DNA from: a virus
IMG/VR virus record: IMGVR_UViG_3300009370_000009
Coordinates: 1 to 64,000 of that record
Strand: one strand, 5' to 3'
DNA length: 64,000 nt
The notes beneath the pieces were generated by a model that saw only the letters and a program-made list of their open reading frames with translations, was not told where the DNA came from and made no database searches. The position numbers and the translations under genes were made by a program. Within the stretch, counting starts at the first letter, position 1. Every line of letters begins with the position of its first letter. Shown here piece after piece: positions 16,329-24,100 of this stretch.

Positions 16329-17035
16329 GCATCCCAGTCTCAAGCTCGCGTGTCGATCTGAGCCTACTGCATCCTAGGTTCAAATTGAGGTTAGAAAAGT
16401 TTTTTGAAGATCCAAGAATACGTGGTCGTGTTGTTGTGACATCTGGGTGTCGCTCTTATGCTAAACAGAAATATTTATATGACAAGTATAAGGCGGGTCG
16501 TGGTAATTTGGCTGCTAATCCTGATTGGCAGCGTCCTGACGGGTTCTTTAAGGGGTCTTTTCATATGGAGCAGCCTGATGGGTATTGTTATGCTGTTGAT
16601 TTTGGCCTCGTAAGCAAGAAAATTAAAACTTGGGAAGTTAATGCTATTGCTAAGCATTATGGTATTCGCCCAACTGTCAGTAGTGAATGGTGGCATCATC
16701 AGCCCCGAGATGGGAATGACTGGTTTGGTGTTGAGGGTGGCGCCCCGGAGCCAGAAGAGGTTAAGAAGGAATCAAAGATGGATTGGCTGGGTTTGGTAAG
16801 GCTTTTGAATCAATTAAAGGATGAGGTTCAAACTAAGCCGATTAAGTATAAAGAGCGTTCTGAGCGGGTGAAGATTCTTCAAAGACGTTTGGGCGCAGTT
16901 GGATTTGATGCCGGTGTTCCTGATGGCATATTTGGAAGGGGAACCCGTAAAGCTGTTAAGAACTTTCAAAGGGTTAGAAGACTAAAGTCTGACGGTCATG
17001 TTGGGCCGGCTACCTGGAAAGCGTTGTGGGAGTAA
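16325..17035 (+). CDS. endolysin: VanY-type D-Ala peptidase plus peptidoglycan-binding domain
   Basis: A 236-residue protein. Residues 1-135 match the D-alanyl-D-alanine carboxypeptidase / L-Ala-D-Glu peptidase family: TSGCRSYAKQ, His80 in SFHMEQ with Asp92 in AVDFG, and E121-W-W-H124 in SEWWHHQ, giving the zinc ligands and catalytic Glu. The insertion between His80 and Asp92 is longer than in classic HxxGxAxD motifs. A charged linker leads to a C-terminal peptidoglycan-binding domain (about 170-236: VKILQRRLGAVGFDAG, DGIFGRGTRKAV, FQR, DGHVGPATW). It cleaves host wall peptides at lysis. No signal peptide is visible, so it depends on a holin; the recognisable holin lies 21 kb downstream. Confidence 0.85.
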   Translation: MSIPVSSSRVDLSLLHPRFKLRLEKFFEDPRIRGRVVVTSGCRSYAKQKYLYDKYKAGRGNLAANPDWQRPDGFFKGSFHMEQPDGYCYAVDFGLVSKKIKTWEVNAIAKHYGIRPTVSSEWWHHQPRDGNDWFGVEGGAPEPEEVKKESKMDWLGLVRLLNQLKDEVQTKPIKYKERSERVKILQRRLGAVGFDAGVPDGIFGRGTRKAVKNFQRVRRLKSDGHVGPATWKALWE

Positions 17036-17304
17036 GAGTTTGGATAGACCAAGACCTCTGTACGGGGGATGGTCTTTGTGAGGAAATATGCCCTTCCGTG
17101 TTTGCAATGCACGATGATGGCTTGGCTTATGTCAAAGAGGCACACTGGCCGACGATGTACGGACCAGATGGGTCACCGAAAGGCGATCCCGTGTATCAGA
17201 TGTCTACAGGCTTAGCCACTGTACCGGAGAGTGACATCGAGGCGGCGATAGAGGCTGCTGATGAATGTCCCGGGGAGTGTATTTTTATAGAGGTTGAGGG
17301 CTAA
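17026..17304 (+). CDS. ferredoxin, single [4Fe-4S]-type cluster
   Basis: A 92-residue protein starting at GTG 17026 inside the end of the endolysin (10-base overlap), with GGAAAG upstream. The N-terminus VRVWIDQDLCTGDGLC is typical of actinobacterial small ferredoxins. Cluster ligands are Cys12, Cys18, Cys22 (followed by Pro) and Cys81 (followed by Pro); the presence of Cys22 favours four iron atoms over three. Cys85 is extra. A loop between the halves (residues 36-66, including YGPDGSPKGDPVY) is longer than in minimal proteins of this type. It would carry electrons in the cytoplasm, as an auxiliary metabolic gene. No partner reductase is in the window. It ends just before a good promoter for the connector genes. 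Confidence 0.8.
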   Translation: MGVRVWIDQDLCTGDGLCEEICPSVFAMHDDGLAYVKEAHWPTMYGPDGSPKGDPVYQMSTGLATVPESDIEAAIEAADECPGECIFIEVEG

Positions 17305-17310
17305 CCAACT

Positions 17311-17339
17311 TTGAAGTAAGACTACTTCAGTGCTATACT
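17311..17339 (+). promoter_or_regulatory. promoter for head-tail connector/tail operon
   Basis: TTGAAG (17311-17316), a 17-base spacer ending in TGC, then TATACT (17334-17339). This is the best sigma-70-like site in the window, with -35, ideal spacing and extended -10. It ends 15 bases before the ATG at 17355, giving a leader of about 9 bases with little ribosome site. Confidence 0.65.
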
Positions 17340-17354
17340 TGGGTAGAGTGAAAA

Positions 17355-18290
17355 ATGGAAGAGGTTCAATCTAATACTAGCAAAACGTTTACACTGTCTT
17401 TAGGTGCCGATCCGGTAGGTAATAGTGTTACTGCTGTATTGACACATAGTTGGAGTGGAGAGACTGTCCTAGGTTCGACTAGTTGTACTAGGACTGGAGT
17501 AGGCACTTATACTATTACTTATGGTGAAAAGGCTGCTGGATCTGGGAATTATTACTTGGATGCTGCTGGGGAACATAAGGTTGAATTTACGTATACTGTG
17601 GGTTCTACGGAGTATACTTCTGCTCAGTATTTCTTTGTGTATGAGCCGTATATAAACTCAACCGATTTTTTTGCTATTCATTCTGGTCTTGAAAGTAGTT
17701 TTTCTTCTTCGTTTACGACATACGAGAAGAAAGTTAGAAGAATTATTAACACCTATTGTGGGCAAGATTTTTATAGTTTCCCAAACAAAAGTATTACTTT
17801 AGATGGAACCGATTCTCCTGCTTTACATTTGCCTAAACCAATGTATACGTTGACTACGGTGCATGCTGATTATGGCGATAGTGATCAACTATTGATTCAC
17901 GATTCGTCTGATTCCACAAAACTAAATTTGGAGAAAGTTAGAAGTTTTGGGAATTTTGAATCGAGTTGGCATTTACGGTTTAAGCATAAGACGACTACTA
18001 ATGTGAACCAGAGATTGCTTGGAGACAAGTTTACTCATAAATCAGATTATCGAGTTAAAGGCGATTGGGGATGGAGGTTCATTCCTCAGAATGTACAGAG
18101 TGCATCTGAAATTCTAATAGCGGATATGATGAATAATGATAGTGAATACCGTAATCATCGGATTCTTGACGTAAGCCTAGATACGACTAGGATGTCGTTC
18201 GATTCAGACTTTTTAGGGACTACTGGTAATACTGAAGCTGATATACTGTTGATGGATTATACTACGTATGTTATGGACTATGTTGTATAA
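17355..18290 (+). CDS. head-tail connector (adaptor) protein with N-terminal Ig-like domain
   Basis: A 311-residue protein. Residues 1-100 form a beta-rich Ig-like domain (TFTLSLGADPVG, VEFTYTVGSTEYTSAQYFFVYE). The remainder looks like phage adaptor proteins that sit below the portal: VRRIINTYCGQDF, LDGTDSPALHLPKPM, and DWGWRFIPQNVQSASEILIADM near the C-terminus. It overlaps the next connector gene by TAATG. The additional N-terminal domain is unusual for the family and may decorate the neck. It heads the tail operon under the promoter at 17311-17339. Confidence 0.65.
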   Translation: MEEVQSNTSKTFTLSLGADPVGNSVTAVLTHSWSGETVLGSTSCTRTGVGTYTITYGEKAAGSGNYYLDAAGEHKVEFTYTVGSTEYTSAQYFFVYEPYINSTDFFAIHSGLESSFSSSFTTYEKKVRRIINTYCGQDFYSFPNKSITLDGTDSPALHLPKPMYTLTTVHADYGDSDQLLIHDSSDSTKLNLEKVRSFGNFESSWHLRFKHKTTTNVNQRLLGDKFTHKSDYRVKGDWGWRFIPQNVQSASEILIADMMNNDSEYRNHRILDVSLDTTRMSFDSDFLGTTGNTEADILLMDYTTYVMDYVV

Positions 18291-18670
18291 TGAAACAGAC
18301 GTTTATACATTTCCCGAACACAGTTGAGGTACACACTAAGACTGTCACTACAAGTGCCGCTGGTCAGAGAAAAGCTTCCTTTGGTTTGAATAGCACTGTT
18401 AATGTAAGAGTTCAATCTGGTAGCGGATCAAGAACTACTAGCGGTTATATTGCTGAAGTCGATTCGTATACTGTAATATTCTCTCATGAGGATAAGGCTT
18501 TGGTAACGTATGCTAACAGATTGAAAAATCTTAAAGATCGGGATGGGACTGTTATTGAGGCTGGTCCGCTTGAAATATTGAATGTGGAAAAGAAACTGGG
18601 TGTGTCTGGTAAAATTAATCATTTGATTGCTCAAGTTACTAAGGTTAAAGAGGGCAGTGAAAATGACTAG
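18290..18670 (+). CDS. head closure / head-tail stopper-like protein
   Basis: A 126-residue beta-rich protein, starting on TAATG. The first half (FIHFPNTVEVHTKTV) and DRDGTVIEAGPLEILNVEKK fit the pattern of small head-closure proteins that plug the connector. Assignment rests on size and position second after the adaptor, before the HK97-gp10-like gene. Sequence similarity alone is weak. Confidence 0.5.
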   Translation: MKQTFIHFPNTVEVHTKTVTTSAAGQRKASFGLNSTVNVRVQSGSGSRTTSGYIAEVDSYTVIFSHEDKALVTYANRLKNLKDRDGTVIEAGPLEILNVEKKLGVSGKINHLIAQVTKVKEGSEND

Positions 18671-19193
18671 TTGGTCTATAGATGCTAAGAGTATGGCGTC
18701 TGTCAAGAAACAGACTGACAAAATTAAGACGCTTCGTCTTAATGTTAAGCAGACGTTCGCTACGATGGGTGATCTTGTGTCATCTGATGTTTTAAAAGCA
18801 TTAGATAGGCAGATGCAATTGAAGCATTCTGATACGAAGATTTCTGAATTGGTTGATGTGTCTACGACTGCTACTGGGCATGCACGGTTCAGAGTTGAAA
18901 TCACAGGTAAGGAAGACAAAGGTCAATTTTTAATGTCTGGACGAAAGAAGACTTCTGGATTGATCCTGCCCAGGAAGGGGAAAGCTATGAAAGTTAGGAA
19001 AAATGACCCCAACATGGCTGGAAAGGTTCTACGTCAAGCTAGAAAGGTCAGAGTTCCTGGTCGTTCAGACGAGATGCATCAGATAGCGCTTGCTGTGGTT
19101 AAGGGCAGGATGGCTGAGAGGATTGCAGATGCTACTGGTTTGGGTGTACGTGGTGGTGGTGCTATAACTAGAGGTCGAGGGGGATGGGGGTAA
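18663..19193 (+). CDS. HK97 gp10-like tail completion / minor tail protein
   Basis: A 176-residue basic protein. The start is the ATG at 18663, overlapping the upstream stop by 8 bases; the in-frame extension to 18627 has no better signal. The N-terminus has a long helix (ASVKKQTDKIKTLRLN, VKQTFATMGDL) as in gp10-type proteins, followed by a strand-rich middle and a Gly/Arg tail. Proteins at this place in siphovirus operons join the tail tube to the head. Confidence 0.55.
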   Translation: MTSWSIDAKSMASVKKQTDKIKTLRLNVKQTFATMGDLVSSDVLKALDRQMQLKHSDTKISELVDVSTTATGHARFRVEITGKEDKGQFLMSGRKKTSGLILPRKGKAMKVRKNDPNMAGKVLRQARKVRVPGRSDEMHQIALAVVKGRMAERIADATGLGVRGGGAITRGRGGWG

Positions 19194-19197
19194 GTAA

Positions 19198-19641
19198 ATG
19201 TCTGTAGTCGCATATGATGTAAACACATTCTTGAAAGCAGATTCTGCTTTGCAAACGCTAGCTGGAAAAACGACCTCCAGTCCTATGGATATATTCCCAA
19301 TCATAGGCTACGGTTCGTCAGGGGTTTCTGGATATGATGTTCCATTTATGGTCTATATTTGGGAACCTTTAGATTTAGGTGTTGAGCAATATTGGAATAG
19401 GGCAGATCTAATTCGTTATACTATATATGATAGTGATGCAGATAGGTGTTTTAAAATGGCAAATCGGTTGATTGCGTTGCTTGGAAAGGGGGATAGTGTA
19501 TCTGGTTCGTCGGGGATAACTTCAACGGCCAACCGTATACACTCGTCTAGGTTGATGGACTCATTTTCTGAGGAACCCGTCGAAAAGGAAGGATGGTATA
19601 CTGTCATCTTGACTTTTGAATTGATGTACAATGTGATCTAG
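19198..19641 (+). CDS. tail terminator-like protein
   Basis: A 147-residue protein, GGGGGTAAGTA before its ATG. The pattern SVVAYDVNTFLKADSALQTLAG, then a mid-protein DADRCFKMANRLIALLG helix and the final strand GWYTVILTFELMYNV fits the small alpha/beta tail terminators that cap the tube. It lies directly before the tube gene, as is usual. The identification is by pattern and gene order. Confidence 0.55.
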   Translation: MSVVAYDVNTFLKADSALQTLAGKTTSSPMDIFPIIGYGSSGVSGYDVPFMVYIWEPLDLGVEQYWNRADLIRYTIYDSDADRCFKMANRLIALLGKGDSVSGSSGITSTANRIHSSRLMDSFSEEPVEKEGWYTVILTFELMYNVI

Positions 19642-19660
19642 ACTAGCATAATAAGGGCAA

Positions 19661-19855
19661 ATGGGCTATACTGCTATTACGTATATAGGTGCGGAAAGCG
19701 ACTACATTGCTAAAATAAAAAAACAGGTTTTTTATTTTGAGTGGCAAAATAGTCGAGGAGTGGGAAAAGGAAAAGATGAGGTTCCAGAGGAGATCGCCAT
19801 TAGTTTATCTAACTGGCGTGACAGTAAGGGGCATCATTTATTCACATTAGAATAA
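19661..19855 (+). CDS. small hypothetical protein in tail operon
   Basis: A 64-residue protein between tail terminator and tube genes, with TATIGA-like beta start (ITYIGAESDYIAKIKKQVFYFEWQ pattern in parts), a Gly/Lys loop and an acidic end. AAGGGCAAATG gives a modest ribosome site. Small neck or tail accessory proteins are common here; no family is recognised. Confidence 0.5.
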   Translation: MGYTAITYIGAESDYIAKIKKQVFYFEWQNSRGVGKGKDEVPEEIAISLSNWRDSKGHHLFTLE

Positions 19856-19868
19856 TAGGAGGAAAAAA

Positions 19869-20426
19869 ATGGCTGTTACAGTAAGTAATATTCTAGTCGG
19901 TGAAGCCCAGGTTTTGGTTGGGGCCAATCTGACTTCTGCTGCAGACATTGGCGCCACTCAGGACGGTGTAGAGCTTTCTTGGGAGCCTGACATGGTTGAT
20001 ATTGAGATCGATCAGTTTGGTGACGCCGCTAAGGTGATTCAGTCGATGGTTAAGGTTATGCTTAAGACGACTCTTGCAGAGGCGACTTTGGTCAACCTTG
20101 CCAACGCTTGGGGTTATGATTCTACTGTCGGAAACTCTGACATTAAGCAGAATCAGGACGGGACGGACACTAACACTTTCATGTTTGGTGTTGAGAACGT
20201 TTATCCGTTTGAGCGTGCAATCAAGACTGTTGGTAGCGCTCCTGGCAGTACGGCGTCAACTACGTTGACTCGTACATTCCAGGCTAAGCGTGCGATCTCT
20301 TACTCGGCCAGTTCCCACAGCATGAAGCGTGCTGAGGCGACTGTGTTCCCTGTGGAGTTTCGTATTCTGCCAACCGCTGCTGATGTCGGTTATGAGTACG
20401 GTAAGATCATTGACGCAACCGCATAA
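19869..20426 (+). CDS. major tail tube protein
   Basis: A 185-residue protein preceded by an excellent ribosome site (ATAGGAGGAAAAAAATG), in keeping with high expression. It starts VTVSNILVGEAQVLVG and includes VELSWEPDMVDIEIDQFGD, TLANANAWG-like and FPVEFRILP patterns typical of siphovirus tube proteins (beta barrel with long loop). Position right before the frameshifted chaperone and tape measure is diagnostic. Codons are more C-ending than in neighbours, another sign of strong expression. Confidence 0.8.
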   Translation: MAVTVSNILVGEAQVLVGANLTSAADIGATQDGVELSWEPDMVDIEIDQFGDAAKVIQSMVKVMLKTTLAEATLVNLANAWGYDSTVGNSDIKQNQDGTDTNTFMFGVENVYPFERAIKTVGSAPGSTASTTLTRTFQAKRAISYSASSHSMKRAEATVFPVEFRILPTAADVGYEYGKIIDATA

Positions 20427-20440
20427 AGTTCGGTTGTCTG

Positions 20441-20449
20441 TGATATAAT
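20441..20449 (+). promoter_or_regulatory. extended -10 promoter before tail chaperone
   Basis: TGATATAAT, with AAAGAAAGGTGTG downstream as ribosome site, 26 bases before the ATG at 20476. No clear -35. It would boost chaperone and tape measure transcription separately from the abundant tube gene. Confidence 0.5.
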
Positions 20450-20475
20450 ATAGAAAAGAAAGGTGTGAAAAGTTA

Positions 20476-20805
20476 ATGGCTGCAAAGAACGATGACCTTC
20501 GTGTCGGGTATGATATTGTGTTTGCTGATGGGGTGACTCGAAAGATTAAACCCCTGACGATCCGCCAGCTTCGTAGTTTTATGAAGGTGATGGACAAGAT
20601 GCAGGATCTGGATACGGAGGATACCACACAGTCGATGTCTGATGAGGATATTGACAATATGGTCGAAGCAGCCGCCATAGCGCTGTCCAAGGTAGACAAG
20701 GAGTTGTCGGAAGATTCTGATGCTCTGGAAGATGCCTTGGACTTGCGTTGTTTTGGGGCACTTATGGCGGCTTCTATGGGTAACGACCCAAATTTAGACC
20801 AGTAG
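20476..20805 (+). CDS. tail assembly chaperone, short (G) form
   Basis: A 109-residue protein: beta start (LRVGYDIVFADGVTRKIKPLTIRQLR), then acidic helices (TEDTTQSMSDEDIDNM, EAAAIALSKVDKELSEDSD) and a C-terminal ALMAASMGNDPNL. This is the shape of siphovirus tail chaperone G proteins, which bind the tape measure during tail assembly. It terminates at TAG 20803-20805, just after the slippery sequence at 20787-20796. A fraction of ribosomes should shift to -1 and make the long form ending at 21137. Confidence 0.8.
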   Translation: MAAKNDDLRVGYDIVFADGVTRKIKPLTIRQLRSFMKVMDKMQDLDTEDTTQSMSDEDIDNMVEAAAIALSKVDKELSEDSDALEDALDLRCFGALMAASMGNDPNLDQ

Positions 20806-21137
20806 TATCTGGGGAGGGGGACTCCTCAGAGGGGAAGGATTGGGAGGATTTTCCTCTGACTGCGATGGGGATATATGTCTTTACTGAGATAGGGGCATGG
20901 AAATCTCTTGAGGAGTTGGAGGATAGCCTAATTCTACCAGAGTTAGTAGAGTTTGTTGGTGCTTGCCGTAGGGCAGATCACCGCAATTTGAAGATTGCCG
21001 CTATGGCGCAGGGCGCGGAAACTAATCTAGACTCAGATGATTATGGATTTGATATAGGAGATGGGTCTAGTGAGGCTGCTGCTTCTGGATTTGAAATATC
21101 TCATCTGCCAATTGGTGTTGGGTTTACTGAAGAATAG
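20476..21137 (+). CDS. tail assembly chaperone, long (GT) form by -1 frameshift
   Basis: The -1 frame is open from before the slip site to TAG at 21135-21137, adding about 114 residues after slippage at TTA 20794-20796 (next codon AGA 20796). The added part begins RPVVSGEGDSSEGKDWEDFPLTAMGIYVFTE in short pieces: an acidic linker, then helical segments with WKSLEELEDSLILPELVEF. The first ATG in this frame (20865) has no proper ribosome site, which supports frameshift expression rather than an independent gene. G/GT pairs between tube and tape measure are the standard arrangement in long-tailed phages. Confidence 0.8.
20787..20796 (+). other. overlapping tandem -1 slippery heptamers
   Basis: CCCAAATTTA contains two perfect X XXY YYZ heptamers in the chaperone reading frame: C CCA AAT (20787-20793) and A AAT TTA (20790-20796). 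The zero-frame stop TAG follows at 20803. The -1 frame is open on both sides. Confidence 0.85.
20826..20859 (+). other. stem-loop downstream of the frameshift site
   Basis: TCAGAGGGGAA (20826-20836) pairs with TTTTCCTCTGA (20849-20859) over 11 bp with two G-U pairs and a 12-base loop. It lies 29 bases after the slip site, farther than the usual 5-9, so its role as a frameshift stimulator is uncertain. Confidence 0.45.
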
Positions 21138-21181
21138 TGGACTAATGACGCCAAATATGGGAGAATATATGTAGGTGAAAC

Positions 21182-24100
21182 ATGGCTGCTAACGAATCTA
21201 TAATTAAGATTAGAGGGGACGCGACTGATGCTATATCAGCGTTTCAGGCGCTTGCTGCTGCCACTGTAAAGTCTTATCAAGCTACAGAGAAAGCTGCTGA
21301 TACTTTTAAAGAGTTAAGAGATAATCAGAGGGCTATGGCTAAGACCGCTAAAATTAGCGGCGCCATGATCAAAGATCTTGACAAGAACATAAACAAATAT
21401 GCCAAGAGTACAGGAGCATCTGTAAAGGAAATAAAAAAACTTAAGGGTGGGCTGAGGAACATAAATAGCTCCTTTGGTACCGCCAGCATGCGAGCTCATC
21501 AGTTTGCTATGGATTTGAAGGGTGTCGGCTTAGCGATTCGTAATTCTGGTAAGAACCTGCAGTTCATGGGTAGAAGCATCATGATTGGTATGCTTCCTTT
21601 TGCTAATGCTATTTCTAAGGCTAGTAGTTTTGCTAGGGCTTTAGAGCAGGCTGAGATTAGATTTATTAAAATTACTGGTCTGACTCGTGGAGCTGGAGAT
21701 GATTTTGAAAAGTTGTTTGGACAGTTTGAGAAACTGTCTGAGTCGTTTGGTGTTTCTAGGGATCTGATTACTGATATCGCTACAGACTTCGCTTTGGTTG
21801 GTATGCCCATTAGCGAAGTGGATACTCTGGTTAGGGCCTCAAATGAGTTGGCGATCCTCGGGCAGATTGATGTTGGTCCTGCTAAAGAGATTTTGACATC
21901 AACTGTTTTCGCTATGAGGAACATGGCGACTTTGAGAGGGGAAACTCTTTCATTCAATGATGCTATTAAGCAGGCTACTGGGCAGATGTATCTGTTCAAT
22001 ATTGTTAATAACAATACTGCTATGGCAATTTCTGATATGGCTGATGCTATTCCGAAGTTGGTTCCGATTACGGTTCAGTTCGGTTTGACGGTTACTGAGG
22101 CTGCTGGTGCTTTGGCTGCTATGAAGGCGTCTGGTGTTTCTGCTGCTGAGGGTACTGTTGCTTTGCGTACTGGTTTGTTACGTTTGACTAGTCTTACTAA
22201 GCAAGCAGATGAGAAGGTTGAAGAGGCTAGGAAGACTTTGAAGAAGTTCAACTTTGAGGCCGGGGTCGGTATTGAGACTTTGGCTAACTTTGGTCAGAGC
22301 CTGTTGTCTATTAGAAGGGAACTTGGTGATGCTTCTGCGTTCGATATTGTCAAGAATATTCTTGGCATTAGGCAGACTGCTAAGGTCCAGTTGTTTGTTA
22401 TGGATATGCAGGCAGCAGAGAATCAGATTCAAGTTGTAACTGATGCTATGAGAGAGCTGGGCGGCCAGGAAGTGTTTGGTAGTCAACAGGTTTCTAATAT
22501 GACTGAGTTCGCTAGGGCTTCGAGGGTTCCTTCGGAAGGGATGAAGAAGGCTGCGGATGAGTTGTTGAAGGATTCTAAGAAGATGGAGAATGTTACTTCG
22601 CAGTTCTTGCGAAGCTTGATCATTCAGATGTCTGGTGTTGAAAACGCTCAGAAAAGCTCAATGGAAGAGATGCAGAAGGTTTTGGAATCTGATGCATTCA
22701 AGATGCAGCAGGCTAGAACTGCTATGAAGAATGCTTTGACGGAAATAGGTGGTTTGGTTAACAGGATGGTTGTTGATCATATTCTGCCTATTGTTAACAA
22801 ATGGATTGACGCTTTTAGGGCTATACCTGATGGGGTTAAGAAAATAATTGTTATTATTGCTGCTTTGGTTGCTTCTTTTGGTCCTTTATTGTATATGTTG
22901 GCGATTATGAAGATGGCGTTTGGTCAGACCATGCAAATTATGGCGGGGGCGGTAGGAAGGTTCTTCTCAGGCTTTACTGCTGCTGGTAGGGCGGCAACTG
23001 TTGCTGCTAATGAGCAGGCTTTTTCGGTTGAGATGCTAGCATTGGCTCATAAGCATTCTACAGCGGCGATAGTACAAAATACAGCGGCGAAGGCTGAAAA
23101 TCTTGGAGTCCTCAGTGCGGCGCACGGGTTGCATATAAAAGAGGCCGCATCTAAGGAGATGGCAGCGTTAGCGACACAGATGGACACGGTGGCTGCACAT
23201 GCTAATACTGTGGCTCATCGTGAAAATATATCGGTTAGAGCCGTGAATGCCTTTAACAAACACATTGGGAGAACCGCATTTGGCAGGGGTGTAGCCGGTG
23301 CTGCTCGTATGGCAATGCATCCTGCCCGTAGTATTAGAAAGGGCGCTCTTGGTGTTAAAAGGTTCATGTATGGGGCGCGTGGTGGTGTGATGCCATTTGG
23401 CGCTGGGGGCCGTGCTGGTGCAGCATTACATAGTAGGACTGTTGGAAATGTCCGAAAATTTCAGATGGGGCGTACTATTAGAAAAGCGCATATGGCGACG
23501 GCGCCAGCATGGCGCGGGCCAATGGCTGCACCGGGATCAATCCCCGGCGCTTTGGGGTCTGGACAGTTTAAACGTGCTGGAGAGATGGCTAAGAGTCGTG
23601 GAATGTTTTCTGGCTTGAAAAAACAGGCGACAGGATTTATTGGAGTAATAAAAAAGATTGGCCCGCTGCTTAAACTCATGTTGTCTCCAATAGCGATGGC
23701 TAAAAAGATATTGATGTTTTTCAATCCTTGGGCTTTGGCGTTTACTGTGTTACTTGGTACCATTGCTGCTGTTTGGATCACCATCAAAAATAACTGGGTT
23801 ACGTTTAGAGCCGCCGTAGAGCCGGGATTGGAGGCTCTTAGGGCTGCTTGGGATTCGATTAAGTCTGCTTTGGGTTCTGTGATGGACGCCGTGTTCCAGT
23901 TGTTTAATAGGTTGTCTTTTGGCGCTAAAGAAGGTGCCGATCAAGGTACTACCTTGGGCAAAGTGTTTGGCGCAGTCTTTAAGGGTATTGCGCTCGCTTT
24001 GCAGGGTATAGCTGGTTTGTTTAAACTTGTAGCCAAAGCGATTAGTTTGGCTATGGATGTTGTTACGCCGGTTATCAACTTCTTTTTAGGGCAACTGACT

